From: Lepidonotus clava
Taxonomy: Eukaryota > Annelida > Polychaeta > Phyllodocida > Polynoidae
DNA: 64,000 nucleotides
Reading direction: 5' to 3'
Assembly: GCA_936440205.1 (NCBI GenBank)
Contig: OW387133.1
Coordinates: 72,726,374-72,790,373, forward strand
Both the position numbers and the translations under genes were made by a program. Under the pieces are notes generated by a model. It was not told the DNA's origin. It made no database searches and was given only the letters and a program-made list of their open reading frames with translations. Positions 61,541 through 64,000 of this stretch are shown piece after piece; position 1 is the stretch's first letter, and every line of letters starts with the position of its first letter.

Positions 61541-62519
61541 ATATCCATGATATATATGCGTATAACCCATCCCTCTTATACTGTTATACGCACTTAAATG
61601 TATGGGTTTGACATAAACGTTCTTTAGCCATACCATATTTATCATCGTGTGATCTTGTTTTGTTTTTAAGGGTTTTGTTATGACAGTTTAATATGATGTA
61701 ATAGGTCCTATTTGACAAATCATTAATTTTCGTTTTGGTTTGTGTCATTAAAGCGTCAATGTGGTGGTAGTTTTATAACGTCAATATGGTTTCTTTTGAT
61801 TTACCCTTATCAAAACCAACTGGGCATACTTACTTTTATTATTTGAAAGAAATGCGCTCTTCGAACCCGCGATAGATCTTTTTGTAAGGGTACCGGAGGC
61901 TCCTGGGAGCTATGCATCACAATGGGTTTGGTCGCGGCTCATTATAAACAGCAAGCTGCTGTCCTTGGTTGGTCCAATTTGCTCATCTGTCGGCGAGCAT
62001 TCCACGAGTAACTCAACCCGGTCAGACCCTTGTCTTTTTCACTCTTATTTTCTTAACCCCGTTGTCAAGCTGTTCCTTGGTGGGTGACACATTACCGTAA
62101 ACCTAGGAGTAAGACTCAGGGAAATTATATGAATGCCTCGACGTATTGTATTGAAAAACTATTTTTGGGTTGTCAAAGGGTGTCAATTGCAAGGGAACGC
62201 TTACACTTTCCCAGTTTTACGGTCTGATCAGTACGTTGATAGATTGATCAGTCGAGTTCAGATTGTTAATCATAAAGTTAGCCTCTCTGATGTAAATACG
62301 GGATATGAGAATCGTGACAGTTACATCAAAGGCGTTCTTTACCACCGACATTTCCCCATAGTTGGCATTTGTCCGACGTCCAGTAATTTTATAGTTACAC
62401 TTCCTTAACACACCACGTCGGAAATGGAATATACGCACAGGCGGTCTGACCATAGTCAAAACCTTGCGATACGGTATCTAAACCCTATACGCTTCTATAC
62501 TATAGTTTGTTATAGAGCC
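61541..62519. other. AT-rich DNA, nothing recognised
   Basis: There are no gene-like frames beyond about 90 residues and no repeats or promoter-like clusters. The sequence grades into the GC-richer island at its right. Confidence 0.35.
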
Positions 62520-63185
62520 ATACGTGGTGAGTGAGTCAGTGGAGACAATACGGTGTGGTGTAAGGGCGGCAGCAGCTGGGGGCGGGTCGTCGACCGTCAC
62601 AGTGCTGGGGTATCATCATCTGCCCCTACTGTATCACTCACTGCCTGCAGACCACCGCTACAGCACCCACAATGTAGGGTACAGACCTCCACATCTTCAC
62701 ACGTCAAACCCGACATCAGTCAACCCACTAAACACCCAGAGAGCAGAGACTAACCCCGGTATATCACAGAGAGGATGGGACCTCCAGGGTGATGTTGCCA
62801 AAACCTAGGAGTGTTTTTATTAACCACTCCGCCCACCTGGAGGAAGGAGCCCTAGACCCAGGCACAGCTTCTCTGGATTTATTTTTCGTTGCCGGACGCC
62901 CTGCATCCAGGGTGTGGTGGATCAACAGGTCGGTACCGGGAGGAGGCACTGCCGCCGTGGAGGGGTCTATATAAGTCACAGGTAGGGGGTCTGACTCTTG
63001 GTATAGGGGAGTTCGAGGTGGTCGTCGTGGTGAGGTATGTGTGGAGAGTTGGGGCCATTTCACAGCCCGGTGAATCATACGTCTGTGTATGTCACTCCCA
63101 GGTCGGGCTCCACGCTGAGGAAGTGGCAAACCGTATCTATGGACCCCTCTGTAGTGGGTGACGTCTATAGGGCAATCCGTCATCG
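62520..63185 (+). promoter_or_regulatory. GC-richer island with TATATAAG box (candidate alternative promoter)
   Basis: Base composition rises sharply for about 650 bp. TATATAAG at 62968-62975 sits between GC-rich flanks, predicting initiation near 63000. A possible donor follows at 63032 (GGTGAG|GTATGT). The frame at 62524-62808 (94 residues) upstream of the TATA box is open but unrecognised. A further first exon for the downstream gene is plausible, not shown. Confidence 0.35.
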
Positions 63186-63189
63186 ACCG

Positions 63190-64000
63190 CTATACCCAAC
63201 CATTGATTCTTAGGTGTGTTTTTTTTATAAATAGAATTGGTAGATAACAATACTTCAATTTCGCTTTCCAGTATGAGCAAAAAAAGTGAGAAATAAAAAT
63301 CATTTAATGATTTTAATCAAGTTATTTTGGTCTTGTGGGATGGATGGGCATTTAATTAATTTACTTCTTTTGGGAAAGGTGAGACAATATTTATACCAAG
63401 GCAAGTATTATTATTAGAGCCTGCTTATTGTTGAACCTTTTCAAGCTTCAATCAGTTATTGTATTATTTTGAATACAGAATAGCATAGGGTAATACGTAC
63501 GGTGAGAAAATAGTAAGACTTGTATCTCCATGAGTAAAGAAACACGATCTCGTACATGGGAAAGTGTTTACAGAATACACAGTAGAGTATTGTGCCTCAG
63601 CTCCTTTAAAGCTTTTAGAAATCTTAGACTTGGCAGATGTGACTCAGACTTGTTCAAGGGGCATATGTACCCAATCGCCCTTTCAAAGTGACAAGAAGCT
63701 GGTGAGGAGATGTGGGCTCTGTTAGGCTGCTCTGCCCCCTGGTGAAGGCAAATAGAACTGGTTTATTGACGGGGGATTTCTTTTGGTTACAAAAAAAATA
63801 TTCAGAAAAACAGCATACATACTCCACTTTGGCTTTACAATTCTTCCGCCTCAGAAAGCATTCAACATTTATAAGATCTTTGTAACTATTCAAAGCTTAT
63901 ATGAAAAGACACAAATAGACGGCAGTCGTTCTCCGAGTTTTTGTATCGGAAAGGGCATAGGTGGGATGATGTAATAGATATAGTATACAATAAAAAACAT
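63190..64000. other. AT-rich DNA at window end, nothing recognised
   Basis: Only short frames are present. RASSF RA-domain exons were looked for and not seen. The window ends in non-coding-looking DNA. Confidence 0.35.

Noticed and set aside
31584-64000. RA and SARAH domain exons completing the RASSF-like gene
   Set aside because: Looked for signatures such as the second half of the C1 finger (CKFTCH) and RA-type FYLP/EVI.GLL.KF on the plus strand; none were recognised, so they are presumed outside the window or missed.

Overview
This is a window of animal nuclear DNA. It is AT-rich overall, with spliced genes, long introns, canonical GT-AG junctions, tRNA-derived SINE heads, a LINE tail and several families of short inverted-repeat transposons. 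Dispersed repeats starting CAGGGGYGGATCCAG and a SINE body of a type I associate with marine invertebrates suggest a marine, probably lophotrochozoan, animal. That placement is inference; no taxon-specific gene fixes it.

Two genes are recognisable, both on the plus strand. The first (about 20.7-27.1 kb) is a complete five-exon HMGB gene. It encodes 200 residues: two HMG boxes and a 22-residue pure Asp/Glu tail. Its promoter carries E2F, CCAAT and CACGTG sites, and the 3' UTR is about 1.9 kb. The second is the 5' part of a RASSF1/RASSF5-type gene (Ras-association family). A coding exon at 30758-31583 ends inside a C1 zinc finger nearly identical to that of vertebrate RASSF1A, and its intron falls where C1 cysteine spacing predicts. 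A CpG-rich, TATA-less promoter/5' exon candidate lies at 28.06-28.21 kb. The RA and SARAH exons were not found and should lie to the right of the window.

Inside or downstream of that locus are two more plus-strand candidate first coding exons with good start contexts and strong donors, both ending in phase 1 like the C1 exon: a short one at 43925-44006 and a very large one at 51585-55563. The large exon encodes about 1326 residues of a low-complexity, Ser/Arg/Asp/Glu-rich protein with a 7-residue repeat block, an 11-residue repeat block and three F-[FC]-R-D motifs. I do not recognise it. Whether these exons are alternative promoters of the RASSF gene or a separate gene is the main open question here.

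The rest is intergenic or intronic DNA with mobile elements. These include a 1463-bp TA-flanked element inside a 106-bp tandem repeat (1.5-3.1 kb), a piggyBac-like MITE (12.7-13.4 kb), a TTAA-flanked 428-bp MITE (37.5 kb), a GC-rich MITE (40.5 kb), a 5'-truncated LINE (42.1-42.7 kb), and two 704/705-bp foldback MITEs of one family (48.9 and 59.3 kb). There are also minisatellites, a 113-bp triplication, a 31-bp-arm hairpin and many G-tracts. I saw no convincing functional tRNA or rRNA gene, CRISPR array or virus-derived element.
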